Below are positions 10,394-22,388 of a stretch of DNA of 35,233 nt, one piece after another; the stretch's first letter is position 1, and the number at the start of each line of letters is the position of its first letter. The position numbers and the translations under genes were made by a program. The stretch is from Acanthaster planci (taxonomy: Eukaryota > Echinodermata > Asteroidea > Valvatida > Acanthasteridae), in assembly GCF_001949145.1 (NCBI RefSeq), contig NW_019091533.1, positions 177,753 to 212,985 of the forward strand, read 5' to 3'. Below the pieces are notes generated by a model. The model was given only the letters and a program-made list of their open reading frames with translations, made no database searches and was not told the DNA's origin.

Positions 10394-12853
10394 GGGGTTA
10401 ACTTCCACACAGTAGGAATACACAGTCCCATGATTGTGTGCACCATAGCTCTACAGCACAGTACATGTACATGTACTGTACATGTACATCTGTATACCCA
10501 AGGTCCTTGCTTGAGGGTGGAAACCTTCGCATGTACAGACATAATGCTGACTGTCTTGAGCCTAGTGCCACAAATGCAGGTTATACAGAAGAAAAGCTTG
10601 GCCAAGAGGATTCTTGATGGTACATGTACCTATGGTACCCTATGCATGTAAGTGAAGAGGCGCTCCTGAAGGTTGTTAAAATCAATGAAAACAGCCATAA
10701 GTGTCTCTTCCCAGTGACGTGCACTAAGATCCTGATTTCAGCAGGCCTGTACCAGTAAGTTCTGGTTAACTGCTGCGTGTACATGTACTGTACATTGTGC
10801 AGGTAATAATAAACGCTGTGGTGGGTAGGCGAGTCAGTCCGAAAACAACAATGGAAAAATTATATGTAGCATTTTAATGACCAAGGTGAAACTTTGCATA
10901 AGCTCCATAGCGACAACTACATGTACATGTATGTATGCATGTACTACTACTCCATCAGATGAAATGAAGCAGACATCATCTGGCTACTAGTACATTGTAG
11001 TTGTTGCAAATTTCACCTAAGATAGTCATTAAAGTGCTAAATGTACTTGTACTTGTAAGATTTCCTCTGATGTACATGTAATAATAAAAGAAGAAAAAGT
11101 GCACTAACACTATACTGGTACATGTACATGTAGGTAATTGTACATGTAAGTGCACATTACCAGTACGTACATGTGATGCAACTTGCAATGTGTACAATCA
11201 TTGCTGTACATGTACATTATGCCAGCATGCACATGCATGTACTGTACATGTACCGTACATTTGACTTCCGTTGATACTGAAACCTTTGGGCCTTCATTTC
11301 TCTATTCTCTGATTCAGTTCACAAGAGCTCCACCGCAGACATTAATTCTCACACTAAATGCGCCGAGTCATTTTACAAGATGTAATGGGAGGAGAATTAC
11401 ATGTTTCTCCTGGCCCTGAAGAATCCAGGCGAGCAAAGTCATGGCATTCCTGCTCCAGTAGCACAGAATGGCATCCCCTGTACTCAGCAGGGATCAGTCT
11501 GTGTCCAGTGCAACTTGACTCGGCCTGAGGATAACATTTCCTGACAAAACTGTTAGAACACAGACCCCAAACTGCGATGAGGGAGCATTCCAAGCGGATG
11601 ACACAAGTCTTGCTCTCGGCTATGTACTGAAGTCTGGATAGGGGTCTCTGTCATGATGCCATGATGATTTGTTTACAGGCAAGTCAACCCAAGCTGGAGT
11701 CCAAAAAATGGTAGGGGTGGATAGAAAGATGGGAAGAAGTCCAAGCATAAAGTTCCACCTTGGGAACACAAATTGTGGAACAGGAATCTATGCAAATCTG
11801 CATCGAGTGCCGCAGTGTGACATCCTTTTGAAAAAGAAAAAAATACATGTACTGTACAGTAAATGTAGTGCAGACGAACTGAGTTCGCGTACATGTCCGT
11901 TCATGCACGGGAACAGGTACATGTACATGTATGTTTATTGTACATGCTGGAATAGCAGACTTCTAGCTGTGTACATGTAGGTTTATGTTGTAAAATTTAT
12001 GTACATTACATGTACAAGTACATACCTGTAGTACAGGATTCATGTCTCCAAACAAAAATCAAACAAAAAGTATTGGTAACAATTTACGTGTACATGAACA
12101 GCATACATGTAGGCCTACATGTACTATGCATAAGCACGTACATGTACATGTATGAACACGTACTTTACCCTGGTACATGTAAATGAATGGACGTGTGTAT
12201 TGAGAAAACAACTGAAAAATGTTTCGTTATGATTACAACTAAAGAACATACCGCACTGGTATATGTACATTACTGGTACAGCCATGTACATGTACGTGTA
12301 TATGTACACGCACATGTACATACATGTACATTAATCTGGAGGCATTTGACAAATGTCCATCTTCGTATAGAGTAGAGACAGCCACCCAGACCCCTTACTT
12401 AAACTTACATGTACATGTACTGTACATGTACATAGATAAAAACCACTCACAGTGATAGCTGCCTGTAGCAGAGTCTGACCGTCCTATTGCAAACGGCTGG
12501 CTAGAATGTCACAGCCCTGTCTTATCTGTCTGGCAATGGGACATCAATATTGAATATGATACTGAAACCAAAGCAACATATACCCGATATTACTTTCAAT
12601 TGATCACACTCTATAATGAACTACATCTCTTATGCCTGGTTTTTGCTTTGCTTCCATGTATTTATTTCAAAATAGTCTGAGTCATGTAACACAGTCCTTT
12701 ATCACATTTCACCAAGAACTGAAAAGGCATTGAGTAAAAACATACAATATCAATGACCAGTGGACTTTTGGGGCTCAGTAAAAAGATGTCTAGAAAGAAA
12801 ATTAGTGACAAGCTTACAATGTGCATGTACAGTATGTCCTCCTCAAGTTCCAG
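10394..12853. other. Gene-free stretch; unique island at 11280-11840
   Basis: Dense ACATGT runs lie at 10460-10490, 11110-11260, 11920-12000 and 12140-12430. The island at 11280-11840 is unique and more GC-balanced, with an open minus-strand frame (11354-11593, 79 codons) of no recognised family and no clear splice sites. A second quiet stretch is 12430-12820. Confidence 0.45.
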
Positions 12854-12984
12854 GTAACGGTAACAGCACAAGAGATATTGCCAAGGCAGATATGCACTCA
12901 ATTACGGTGAAGTTTCTAAGTTGCCTCACCCCTCAGAGTGACCTGCATTCTGCAAACCATGTTCTGCCTCCCCCAACAAAATAA
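12854..12984 (+). CDS. Candidate short exon ending in a stop, protein unknown
   Basis: After a pyrimidine-containing CCTCCTCAAGTTCCAG (ending at 12853), 43 codons stay open (NGNSTRDIAKADMHSITV, then SCLTPQSDLHSANH) to a TAA. The residues look more protein-like than the repeat translations. The CAG/GTAACG junction can equally be read as a donor, in which case this would be intron. No family is recognised. Confidence 0.15.
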
Positions 12985-15443
12985 TTTAGAATTTTTCAGA
13001 GAAAGAAATTTGTGCACTATGGAGGGTTTTCGCTTGTCTGAGTCTCACAGACTTGGCTTCACTCTAAATGTTGAATTACTAATTGCTGCATGAAATCTCC
13101 AAGTGAAGCAACAGGTGCATGTAAAGTGCTTTTCATACAGCCGATTTTGTTTCAAAAAGCCAAAGACGTAAGGCCATCACAAAGCCAATATAAACATCAA
13201 AGCCCAAAACACAAAAAAAAAATTAAAACAATTTACCCGCCTACGCACGTACATGTACTGTACATGCAGATTAAATACATACATATGTACATGTAAATTG
13301 CTCCATTACAGTAGACGTGTACCATACTTTATTATTTTGCTTAAATTTTCATTCTGGGATGCCATTTAGTTTATGTTTAATTGGCATTTGTGGACCTTCC
13401 ATACATTCTGTCCGTCGCCAAGGAGACCCATTAGCATGCATGGAGGATGAGGTCGCGTCTCAACCCGCTGTTCTAAGGCCTCAGTCTACAGGGCATTAAA
13501 TATAATTAAGACAGGCACCCAGCCAGGCACACATGTACATGTGCAAGTATGCATTGCTACTTCAGCCTGTCAGATTTCTCAAGGCGCACAGCAACATCGC
13601 AAATGAAGTTAAGCTTAATTAAAGGTAAAGCTACCGTACACCATTTGCTGTTATCCAAAAAGTGACTGACGAAATTGATGTTGGAAAGCATACTTGGTTT
13701 TAATAAAGGTGGTTGTCAGACTAAACCGAGTCCCTGTCTACATTAATTGTTCTTTCTAGCAAGCTGTCACTTTGAAGAAAACAATGAAGGGTTATTTCCA
13801 ATGATGCATCCAAAGAAAGAAAAAAATGTTTTAATTGTCATCAGAAGTGTGCGCAAGGGTTGACACAACATGTACAGAATAAATGGATTCAGTGCATGAC
13901 ATAGTGTAAATGTTACAAAGTTCACCAGACTCACCCACCCCAACCAGATGGACAGACTGAACAGCAAGAAATCCTGTGAGGCGAAGAAACCTTACATACT
14001 TGTACATGTACATGTTTCATTGCATTGCTTTGAATGGTAGAAAAGCAAAATGGCTGCCCTGTGATTGAGGTCTACAGCACTTATGCATGCATGTACAGTA
14101 CATGTACATGTTCCATTACAAACTTGTGCATACATGTACATGTACCGCTATATTTAGACCAATGTGTCAGATCATGATATCTGATGGACAGGTGTGGCGA
14201 CAGTGACGTGCCTTTGAAAATGCCCATAATATTCACATGCCAGCCATACTGAATTGAAAGCAACTTAACATAATGGTAAACGTACATGTACATGTATTTA
14301 TTTTGGGAGCCTAAGACCCATTTCAAATGTCGGGCTTACATGTACATGTACGTTGTGTCAAATAAAATTAATATGAGTGCGAGGTTAACACGGTGTAAGC
14401 ACGGCAGCGGTCTCAAACATCGAACTTACTGAGAAAAGCCCAGTCGAACTTAAATATATCAAACATGGCAGACCAGCACAACACAACACGTGATTTTAGG
14501 ATCTTTCAGCCCGAGTCACAGAGAAAGTAGATTTAGCTTCAGCCAGTAGGTCCTATGGTACTTTAATTTTCAAAAACATCAAGGCCTTTTATCTCAAGGC
14601 TCAATTTTATGGATCCAGGGTGATCTTGCAGTGACATCCCAATAAACCTATCACCAAGGTGAACAATTAGATATTTGAAAGTCTTAATCTGACATTTGGA
14701 CATACATGCACTGTACACACACACCGCTACACTGTTGACTGCAACACGATAAGGAGGCTCTTTAGAATTATTTTAAACCAATGTACATACTGAACCGCTG
14801 CCTAGTTCAATACAAACAGTTAAAAATGGGACAGACGTTATTGACATTTGGTGTAGTTGGCTATTGGTGTAATAGCCATATGTTATAATGGATCAGAATG
14901 TTGTAATCTGGAAACTACCAGTACATAGATGTATATGTACGTGTACAGTGCAAGTAAAATGTTAACTACTGGTATACTTATACAGTTAATGCATGGGATT
15001 AAAATGTCTGCCTAATAATTCTTCATCAAGGCCAACAGGTAACCTATGTAAAAGAAAATAAAATGCCAACGAAAATAAAATCTGCAGAAGAATAAAGGAC
15101 GATAGCGTGTCTGTTCCATCAAATGGCCTTGCAGGCACAAAACATTTAAGCCAAGCCAATTCAGTGCAAGAAAATCTAATTATTGCCACATGAATACACA
15201 AGAGTTTTGAGTTGGCATTTGAATCGCAGGAGCATGTACTGGGCGTTCGACTCACTTCACTGGCTGCTTACTCAAGTATGAAACTATGGGATGTGGTTGA
15301 TCTCCCCATCCCTTTCCCCAGAAAAGTGTATTGCTCCTCACTGAATGCAAATTACACATGTGTCGTACTCTTGTTGTTTATGGTCCTGATTGGTTTTTTT
15401 GGGGGGGGATCACTTTTATCATAGCTGGTTTACGCATGTACAG
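12985..15443. other. Gene-free stretch with a possible regulatory island (13340-13740)
   Basis: The region holds ACATGT runs at about 13250, 13530, 14005, 14095-14145, 14285 and 14340. The island 13340-13740 is almost free of the repeat. It contains an RFX X-box-like GTCGCCAAGGAGAC (13414-13427) and several homeodomain-type words (ATAATTAAG, CTTAATTAAAG). From 14390 to 15430 there are few repeats and no supported exon. Confidence 0.4.
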
Positions 15444-15533
15444 TTTTTTAATGTTTGTGCCTGTACAGTAGTTGCCCTTGTTTAATGAATAATTTAAGTA
15501 ATCAGGGTTTTTTTTTTTAATGTTTGTGCCTGT
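15444..15533 (+). repeat. 21-bp direct repeat, period 69
   Basis: TTTTTTAATGTTTGTGCCTGT occurs at 15444-15464 and exactly again at 15513-15533. The T tract preceding the copies differs in length (longer before the second), as expected for a slipped duplication. Confidence 0.8.
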
Positions 15534-16705
15534 GACTAATGTGCAGGAATGGCCAGATAAATAATAATAGCCAATTCCACAACCAGATTTCAGTCAAGTG
15601 CATAAATGTAGTGTACATGGGTGCATGTAAAGTGCACACACATGTACTTCTCTCTATGTACATGTATACATGTAAATGTATGTACCGGTACATGTACATG
15701 TACATCTCCATGTACCGTACCTCCATTGTCATGGTCCACGTGTAAGAAAAGACTTGTACTGCACAGGTACTGTGTGGTTTTAAAAAAGACAGAAATTAAA
15801 ATGCAGTACACGTACTGGTACAAATGAAAGCATCAGTCTACACTGTATGAACGTATTATGAGTATTGTACCCCTCCCCCGTACATGTAGGTCTCCAGGGT
15901 AGTACTTACAGGTACGGACGTATACTTGCAACTGGGTTAATTAAGAACTACATGTACATTGTACCCGGTTATGTACAGTGTACATGTTGAAACAGCTGCT
16001 ATAGCCCCAGTGAGTGTTTCTGTCCCTACATCTCAGTTCTGACTTTCCTAACAAAAGAACTTTAGCGTTCCATTAACAGCCATGGAAGGCCTGAGTACCA
16101 CATACATGTACATGAACATGTGTACACATGTATGTATGTACACAGAGTGTACATGAATAAGAACTGTAAGCTTTACAACCTCTGAATACCTGCTGAGATG
16201 AGAAAAACTGGGCCAAATATTATTCAGACCGAATGAATACATGTACATGCTGGACTGGTGCCAAGGGTACATTTACATGTCTCAGATGAAATGCAGACCT
16301 ATCAATGTCTGCTGCGGGCACAACTTGTGATTTGTCAGTGTCAGTGGACTGTGCTTCCCCTGGAATTGACAGGGAAAAACTCAGCTTGAGCTGTCGTTGA
16401 ACCAAAAGTGAAAGTACCACCTGGTAAGTTAAACAAATATCTGAAGCATGAAAACATCATTACGGCAAATCAACAAGGAGAATGAAATGCCATAACAAGA
16501 AACTTACAACTACAATAGCAGGGCCAGGAATCAATGAAAATAGGAGACCTTGTCAGCACGACCAATAATTGCACAAATTTCTGATAAGATGAAAATAACA
16601 TACACCCATGTACCTCCCAAAAATATTAGAATCCCAACAATATGTACTGTGGACGACTATACACTGGTATAGTACATCGGGCGCAAGCTTATATTCCCTT
16701 ACACT
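15534..16705. other. Gene-free stretch
   Basis: The region holds ACATGT and TACCGGTA runs at 15650-15720, 16100-16145 and 16235. A consensus donor CCTGGTAAGT lies at 16420-16427 on the plus strand, but the frames reaching it are closed within about 11 codons upstream, so I do not call an exon. Confidence 0.4.
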
Positions 16706-16947
16706 GGGGCCAATTTCATGATGCTGCTTAAGCGCAAAAATTTGCTTACGAGCAAAAAACCTTTCTGAAAAAAACAAGGGTTATCACCTCAAGATCTATT
16801 TGATTGTCATGCTAACCAAACGACGGATGAATACATTCCAAAACAATATACATCACATGGAGTTTTGGCTGGTAACCTGGTCTGTCAAGCAAGGTTTTTC
16901 ATGCTTAATCAAATTTTGTGCTAAAGCAGATCTATGAAATTGGCCCC
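16706..16947. mobile_element. 242-bp MITE with GGGGCCAATTTCAT terminal inverted repeats
   Basis: The left terminus starts GGGGCCAATTTCATGATGCT and the right terminus, read in reverse complement, starts GGGGCCAATTTCATAGATCT. The match continues with mismatches through CTGCTTAAGC/CTGCTTTAGC and CAAAAATTT/CAAAATTTT, giving arms of about 40 bp. The interior has no open frame. Termini of this kind recur in echinoderm genomes as I recall, but I could not search. No target-site duplication is convincing in the flanks (ACACT and TGGAC). Confidence 0.8.
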
Positions 16948-16957
16948 TGGACAACAT

Positions 16958-17833
16958 TATGGAGGACAAAAAGTGGCCACCTGCTTGTCTGCTATCAGAA
17001 TAGTAGAAAAACAGATTTTACGTCTTTGTGACATGCAATTTTTTTACTTTTCTATTTTTCTACGACCTCAAAAGCAGAATGCTCATTTTATTGTAATGCA
17101 TTTCTCCACTTTTCTGCTACTACAAAAGTAGTTTTACTTTTCCTCTTTTTGATGGCGGCCGAAAAGATTTTGTAGGTTACGACCATTTCCGTTTTGGGGG
17201 AATGAAGATGTACAGAAACCAAAACTTTCCTTTCTGCCGACCAATCCCATACGGCATTATCAGTGTCCCCGTGAGGCAGAGAAAACAGCATCTCAAAGGA
17301 AATGCAGTTTTTATAGATATCATCCAATCGATACATGTATGTGCTTAGGCAAAGGAAAACATGTGAATCTTTTATTAAAGACTGGACTGTAATTATTGAT
17401 TTATACCTCTTTTATCCCAAGGAACGGAAATGGTCATGACTGAGGTCCACAACCCCGTTTACGGCCCTTGGAAGGTAGAAAGCAGATGGCCACTTTTCGG
17501 CCACCTACATGTATGTACATTTGCTCCTCCAGTATAAAAAACAAGCAAACAAGTAGAATTTACGGTTGTTGTCAAAATGTTCGATCCTCATTTCTGCCTG
17601 ATTGAAAGGAAAAAAACAGCTGGCTGTTTTTCGGCCGCCAGCAACGAAGAAAAAGTAAAATCTGCTTTTCTTGAAGCAGAAAAGCAGTAAATAGAAAAAT
17701 GCATAACCAAGCAATGTTTGTTCTGCTTTTTTGAGGGAGCAGAAAAGTATAGAAAACTTGAAAAGTTTGCATGTGTTTGCTTTTCTACCATTCAGATAGC
17801 AGAAAAGCAGATGGCCACTTTTCGTCCTCCATA
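16958..17833. mobile_element. 876-bp fold-back element with ~213-bp terminal inverted repeats
   Basis: The left arm 16958-17170 and right arm 17622-17833 are imperfect reverse complements along their whole length. They start TATGGAGGAC / GTCCTCCATA, continue through GAAAAGTGGCCATCTGC and TTTTCTGCTAT, and end at GGCGGCCGAAAA. The outermost TA at each end could be a TA target duplication. The core of about 450 bases has no transposase-like frame, so the element is non-autonomous. A third copy of the terminal motif (21 identical bases, 17479-17499 versus 17804-17824) sits inside the core in the orientation of the right end. The frequent CAGAAAAGCAG words make poly-Lys or poly-Phe frames that are not genes. 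Confidence 0.82.
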
Positions 17834-18668
17834 CAATATGCTCTTCAGCCAAACAATCAATCAGTGCTTCTTTGAGGGGACTCCGTCAGCAGCTGGACAA
17901 AGGCAATGAGAAAACACAACAAACAACTCCTCTGACGGAAATGTGCCCTTCAACTGTTTATGAGCACACTGACATTGCAAAATGCACGTACATAAACCAG
18001 TGCAGTTGTGGAAGTATCCTTTTTTGTGCGTGCTCAAAATGCCGTGCAAAGGAGTTACCCCTGGCATTTGCGAGGGGGCCTGCATGTACATCTAGGTCTT
18101 GAAACGAACAAAAACATATAGAAATTGTAGGAGTTAGATTTATTCGATAAAGTCAAAGATGTCCACACATGTACCGGTAAAATGTGAACTACATGTAAAA
18201 GGATATTTCTGCCCTACCAAATGCACAACAAAATACAATGTCAAGTACTTATGTGCCAAAAGCATTTGTATTTTTTTCAGAAGTCAGCAAACATGATTAA
18301 GGTACACACATGACAAGTACATCCCAAAATAAGACCAAAGCAACTATATTACTTCAATTTATTTTTCTCACTGTGCATGTACTGTTCAGTACATACATGT
18401 ACATGTCCGAGTAAACTCCAAGACTTCTGTCGTCGCATACCTTTTACTGCCCACAAGCTTTGTCCTCCTCCTTCTGGGGTGTTCTTTCCTTCAAGAAAAG
18501 GGAATGCCCTCCTGAAATCGGAAATTTCTGTTTGGAAGGGAAAAAAAGGAGACTGCTGAAAGGCCACAGTTGATGATCAACAGGAAAATGGACAAAATGG
18601 AACTTATTTTGGCAAGGAACTCCATCATGTTTTATGATTGAAAGCAAAGGTCTTTGAATTCTTGTTAG
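17834..18668. other. Gene-free stretch after the fold-back element
   Basis: Unique sequence with ACATGT at about 18395 only. A pyrimidine-rich AG at about 18492-18496 (CTTTCCTTCAAG) is acceptor-like, but the following frames are not distinctive. Confidence 0.4.
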
Positions 18669-18866
18669 GAAAGAAAAGACAAAAACATGACGATGGAAAA
18701 CAATCACCTCAAACAGAAACATTTTATGAAACAAATGTTCACCAAGGCACATCACTGTATGAAGTGGCTTCCCACAAATTTGGAATTTACCAAAGAGCAC
18801 AATGTGCCTCCCAAAACGTACAAGAGACACTGCATTCGAAAAATGATTTCAGATGTTCAGCTCTGA
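18669..18866 (+). CDS. Candidate terminal exon, protein unknown
   Basis: After GAATTCTTGTTAG, 65 codons are open to a TGA (containing KQMFTKAHHCMKWLPTNLEF and VPPKTYKRHCIRKMISDVQL). A plus-strand AATAAA follows at 18924-18929, 58 bases past the stop. The peptide is basic with several Cys and His residues but matches no motif I know. A second plus frame (18638-18895) and a minus frame (18444-18830, 128 codons) are also open here, so at most one can be real. The region lacks the ACATGT repeat. The acceptor is weak. Confidence 0.22.
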   Translation, partial: ERKDKNMTMENNHLKQKHFMKQMFTKAHHCMKWLPTNLEFTKEHNVPPKTYKRHCIRKMISDVQL

Positions 18867-18923
18867 AGAGAGTTTGCCTCAATCACTGTCAATAATGTGT
18901 GATAAGAATGAAGTGTTTATTTT

Positions 18924-18929
18924 AATAAA
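18924..18929 (+). terminator. AATAAA poly(A) signal candidate
   Basis: TTTTAATAAAATCC lies 58 bases after the TGA of the candidate exon at 18669-18866. The motif is common by chance, so it supports the exon only weakly. Confidence 0.25.
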
Positions 18930-20417
18930 ATCCTATCAGTCTGACAGACCACACCATGCCAGAGGCTGTAATGTTATCAAGAGACACAGTAACTGTGACC
19001 ACAAGCCTGAATACCCGTACATGAGCCTCAGCAATTCTATTTGTCTATGTACTGCATCAATCTGAAGGTACATGTAAAAAGACACAAGCTTCCATTACAT
19101 GTAAAGGTTCCATTTGGGTAGTTTTTGATGTGTGGTAATTCATACCAGCTATACCACTATCTAACTAGTACTACACATGTACATGTTACTAACTGGTATA
19201 CATGTACAATACATGTAGGGGTGCAGTAACGGTACCGGTATGTGTCCACACCACTTGTAGTGATAATATTCAAATACAATAAACCCCCTGGTGCCCAAAC
19301 CAGACATGCAAACCCTTCATACCCCAAGTACATTGTACATGTGCGGTAGGGTTAGCCTACACGCACAAGTATGTAAATAGGTCTATTTCTATGCTGTGTG
19401 CTGAAGAAAAATTCCTTTTAGTGTAAGGTGCCAGTACGGTGCCGTACATGTACAGTGTACATGTACCGGTACGTACCGGTACATGATTATCACATGTACA
19501 TGCACATGTACCGGCACTGGTTTTGTACATGTACTGCACATCACAGCACATGTATGTACATGTGTACATACATGTCCATCAAAATATGGTACGTAATAAA
19601 TACCTGTTATCTACAAGTACCCGTACATGTAATTCTATCAACACAAAACAAAAATAGGGGCCTACTGATACATGTAGAGGAGCCACATTTACCATTCGAA
19701 TACATGTATGTACGTGTAAATGTATACCTGCCACACAGTATCCGTTGCTGGCATCAAATACAAAGTGTTTATAATCAGAGGTGGATTTAGGCTCATTAAA
19801 GTACAGAATTAAAGGGACAGAAGGGGTCGTCAGGCCCTGTGCACTCCACTGTATTCCTGTGGTTTAATGAATCTATGGTATACAGATCTATCCTTGGTAC
19901 ATGTAATAAACAGTATACCCAAAGACACTGTATCCTGTTCTGATTAAAAAGTGTACATGTATCTCATACATGTAGTTAAAAACATCAGACATTATATCAA
20001 CTCGAAGAATATTTAAAAGGATTAAATATTTCAGAAAGACTTGTACCGTATCGCACGCTAAATTCTTTTTTTTTTCAAGAACATAAATTTCCATGAATAC
20101 ATGTACATGTACATGCACAGTAATGTACATGTACCACTTCTCTGTTTAAGTACTGCAATGTGCCATACTTGCCTTTTCAAATGAATGCACAATTCTTGGG
20201 AAAATCCAACTAGTCTGAAAGTCCACTTTGAAATGGAAGCCTCTTGTATGTGACGAATAAAAATAGGCTAGTCGTGACTGTGCATAAGGCATTCCAGTAC
20301 CTCAGGCTGCAAGTTCCATTCCAACCAGGACTACATGTATTCATTTAAAAACAATTTACTTCAGAGTAGGCAGCAACAGGAAGTGGTAAAAAAAATAGGC
20401 CTACCTTATACCCACAG
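18930..20417. other. Gene-free stretch rich in TACCGGTA and ACATGT variants
   Basis: The stretch 19440-19570 is almost entirely composed of GTAC-type palindromes, including TACCGGTACGTACCGGTACA at 19464-19483. 20150-20330 is quiet unique sequence. No gene was seen. Confidence 0.5.
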
Positions 20418-20562
20418 TGACCTCAGAATGCAGAGTGCTGCAGTCGATTTCACAATGTGGTTAAGTTCTGTGATCACTGTCACTCCAAAGTATTGGGACA
20501 GGGATAATCTGATTGTCCACAATGTCATAAATGCCTGTGTGGTGTTTGTGTGCATGGCATGA
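20418..20562 (+). CDS. Candidate short exon or conserved regulatory island
   Basis: CCTACCTTATACCCACAG is followed by 47 open codons to TGA (AAVDFTMWLSSVITVTPKYW, then DRDNLIVHNVINACVVFVCM). The tail is hydrophobic and could be part of a membrane segment. The same DNA is dense in factor-binding words: TGTGGTT (RUNX type), TGATGACATCA just downstream (CRE/AP-1 type) and ATGCATTAAT (POU type, about 20581). It could therefore be an enhancer instead of an exon. No family is recognised. Confidence 0.2.
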
Positions 20563-21203
20563 TGACATCACACATTAACTATGCATTAATCATGTACTGT
20601 ACATACCTGTATGAGCAAAGGCACTGATATTTCTAGTGGGAAGTCCCTTTGCAAACGATTTTCGATTTCATCAAGCTGTTAGGGATGTACCTTTCATGCG
20701 CAATCAGTAAAAACAACACTAGAGAGGTTCACACATGAGATGGGACCATGGCCAAACTATACACAGAGTAATGTAAATTGTGTTTGGTTTATAAATGGAA
20801 GCTATACTTAGTGCATGTGTATGATACATATGTATGTACCGCTAACCAGTACACGTAAATATGTACACGTAATGATGTACGGTACATGTATGTAAAATTA
20901 CTGTCAAGTCAGATATTGATGGGGTACAATGTACAGGACATGTGTATCTGTTCAAACTCACCAGCAGGCAGTGTCAAACATAGAACTGGGAGTCACCTAC
21001 ATGTACTAGTGGTCCAGCAGTAGCCTGGACTCACCATGCACCGACTTACAGCATGCCCACAGACAGTGACAAACAGAAATTTACAGTGCATGTACTCCTC
21101 TTTGCTCTGTGATATTACAAGATCTTGCTTGGTGACCCATCCAGAATATGGGAATGTACATGTACATGTATACCAGGTAATTACCCTCCCCCACATGCCC
21201 TAG
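20563..21203. other. Gene-free stretch
   Basis: ACATGT and TACACGTA variants lie at 20830-20900 and 21155-21170; the rest is unique. Nothing is recognised. Confidence 0.4.
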
Positions 21204-21349
21204 TGGAATTCTCTAATGGGCCTGATTTACGAGACTTTGGGGGGCCCTTGTTATATTCTCTCCAGCCAAAGTGCTACTCTACAGTCACAATCTTTCGCTC
21301 ATCATTTAATGACAGCTGGACAATCTCCCCACAGAACACTGCTGATTGA
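21204..21349 (+). CDS. Candidate short exon, protein unknown
   Basis: TTACCCTCCCCCACATGCCCTAG gives a C-rich acceptor-like site. Then 47 codons are open to TGA (EFSNGPDLRDFGGPLLYSLQ, then STVTIFRSSFNDSWTI). The stretch is free of the ACATGT repeat. There is no recognisable domain and no following poly(A) signal. Treat it as one of several statistically unremarkable open frames. Confidence 0.2.
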
Positions 21350-22350
21350 TGAAAGACAAAGCAAACAAGTAGAATAAAAACTTCCAGGACTGGGAGAAAC
21401 CCATACTGTATATGACGTGCAATGTGTCAACACAAACTTCAGAAAAGTTCTCTTCTTTCAGGTTTACATTCAAATTGAAATTTGGGTGTTGATCAGGGGA
21501 GCTGAATATCAAATGTTATCCGTGCGATGCAAATTTTGACCACCCTGAGTGAAGTCCACCCTCACTGGGAAAGAAAAGACAGGCTGTTGGGAAGTCTTTC
21601 AACCGGCCTCATGCAGCATACCAGTACATTCTAACATCAATTGGTCTTAACGCACGTGCTAAGTGCACGCTGCGCAAAATGTGCATAAACCTGCATGCAC
21701 ATGGGCCCACTGTTTCTAGGTACATGTAATAACAACACCTTCCTTTGTTTCCCTCAGAATGGATAAGGTTTGGTACATGTACCAAAACGTCTCTGATTAT
21801 CTAAAACTGAATTGAACCCTCGCTTGTTACTGTGACTGAAAATATACAGGGCCCTGAATAAAGTATATTTTAAAGAAATTAAGTTCAATCTAATTCAGCA
21901 TTTCAACTTCATCATAACAACAGAAGTGTCTCCGTCACTGTTGCGGTGAACCAGTTTACATGTATGTGTATGTTTTTGTGCAGACCTGAAAAATGACTCT
22001 ACCAGTACATGTACATTGTAAGTTATCCACTTCACAGGTTTGTGTACTAAGTACATGTACAAAGTAACACGTTTGCTTTACAGCATTCAGGAGGATACAA
22101 AAATGTGGGTTGGTACAGTGCATACATGGACATGTACATGCATACACCTTCACAATGGTATGGTCTGCCACACTCAGTCCTGCAAAAGTGATTGTAACGA
22201 GGCCCGACAACACTGTCGAATTACTGCACCGGTACATTGTACATGTACATGTACATATTCCAACTCCAGAAATAGAATAGTCATACCCGTACATGTAGTT
22301 GTAACACAATCCAATAAGATAATTAATTTTAACAGTACTACCTGTACATG
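21350..22350. other. Gene-free stretch
   Basis: 21350-21710 is unique, with an E-box-like GCACGTGC at about 21653. From 21720 the ACATGT runs resume (22005, 22055, 22130, 22240). No gene is supported. Confidence 0.4.
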
Positions 22351-22388
22351 TACAGGTACATGTATACACGTACAGGTACATGTATACA
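22351..22388 (+). repeat. 20-bp tandem duplication
   Basis: TACAGGTACATGTATACA at 22351-22368 repeats exactly at 22371-22388. It is built from the GTAC-type background but with a distinct 20-base unit. Confidence 0.8.

Noticed and set aside
16422-16427. Consensus GTAAGT donor on the plus strand
   Set aside because: The frames reaching it are closed by stops within about 11 codons and no acceptor with a pyrimidine tract lies just upstream.
17505-17852. 115-codon minus frame rich in Phe/Leu
   Set aside because: It lies in the right arm of the fold-back element. The AAAAGCAG repeats produce Phe/Leu/Cys strings in every frame.
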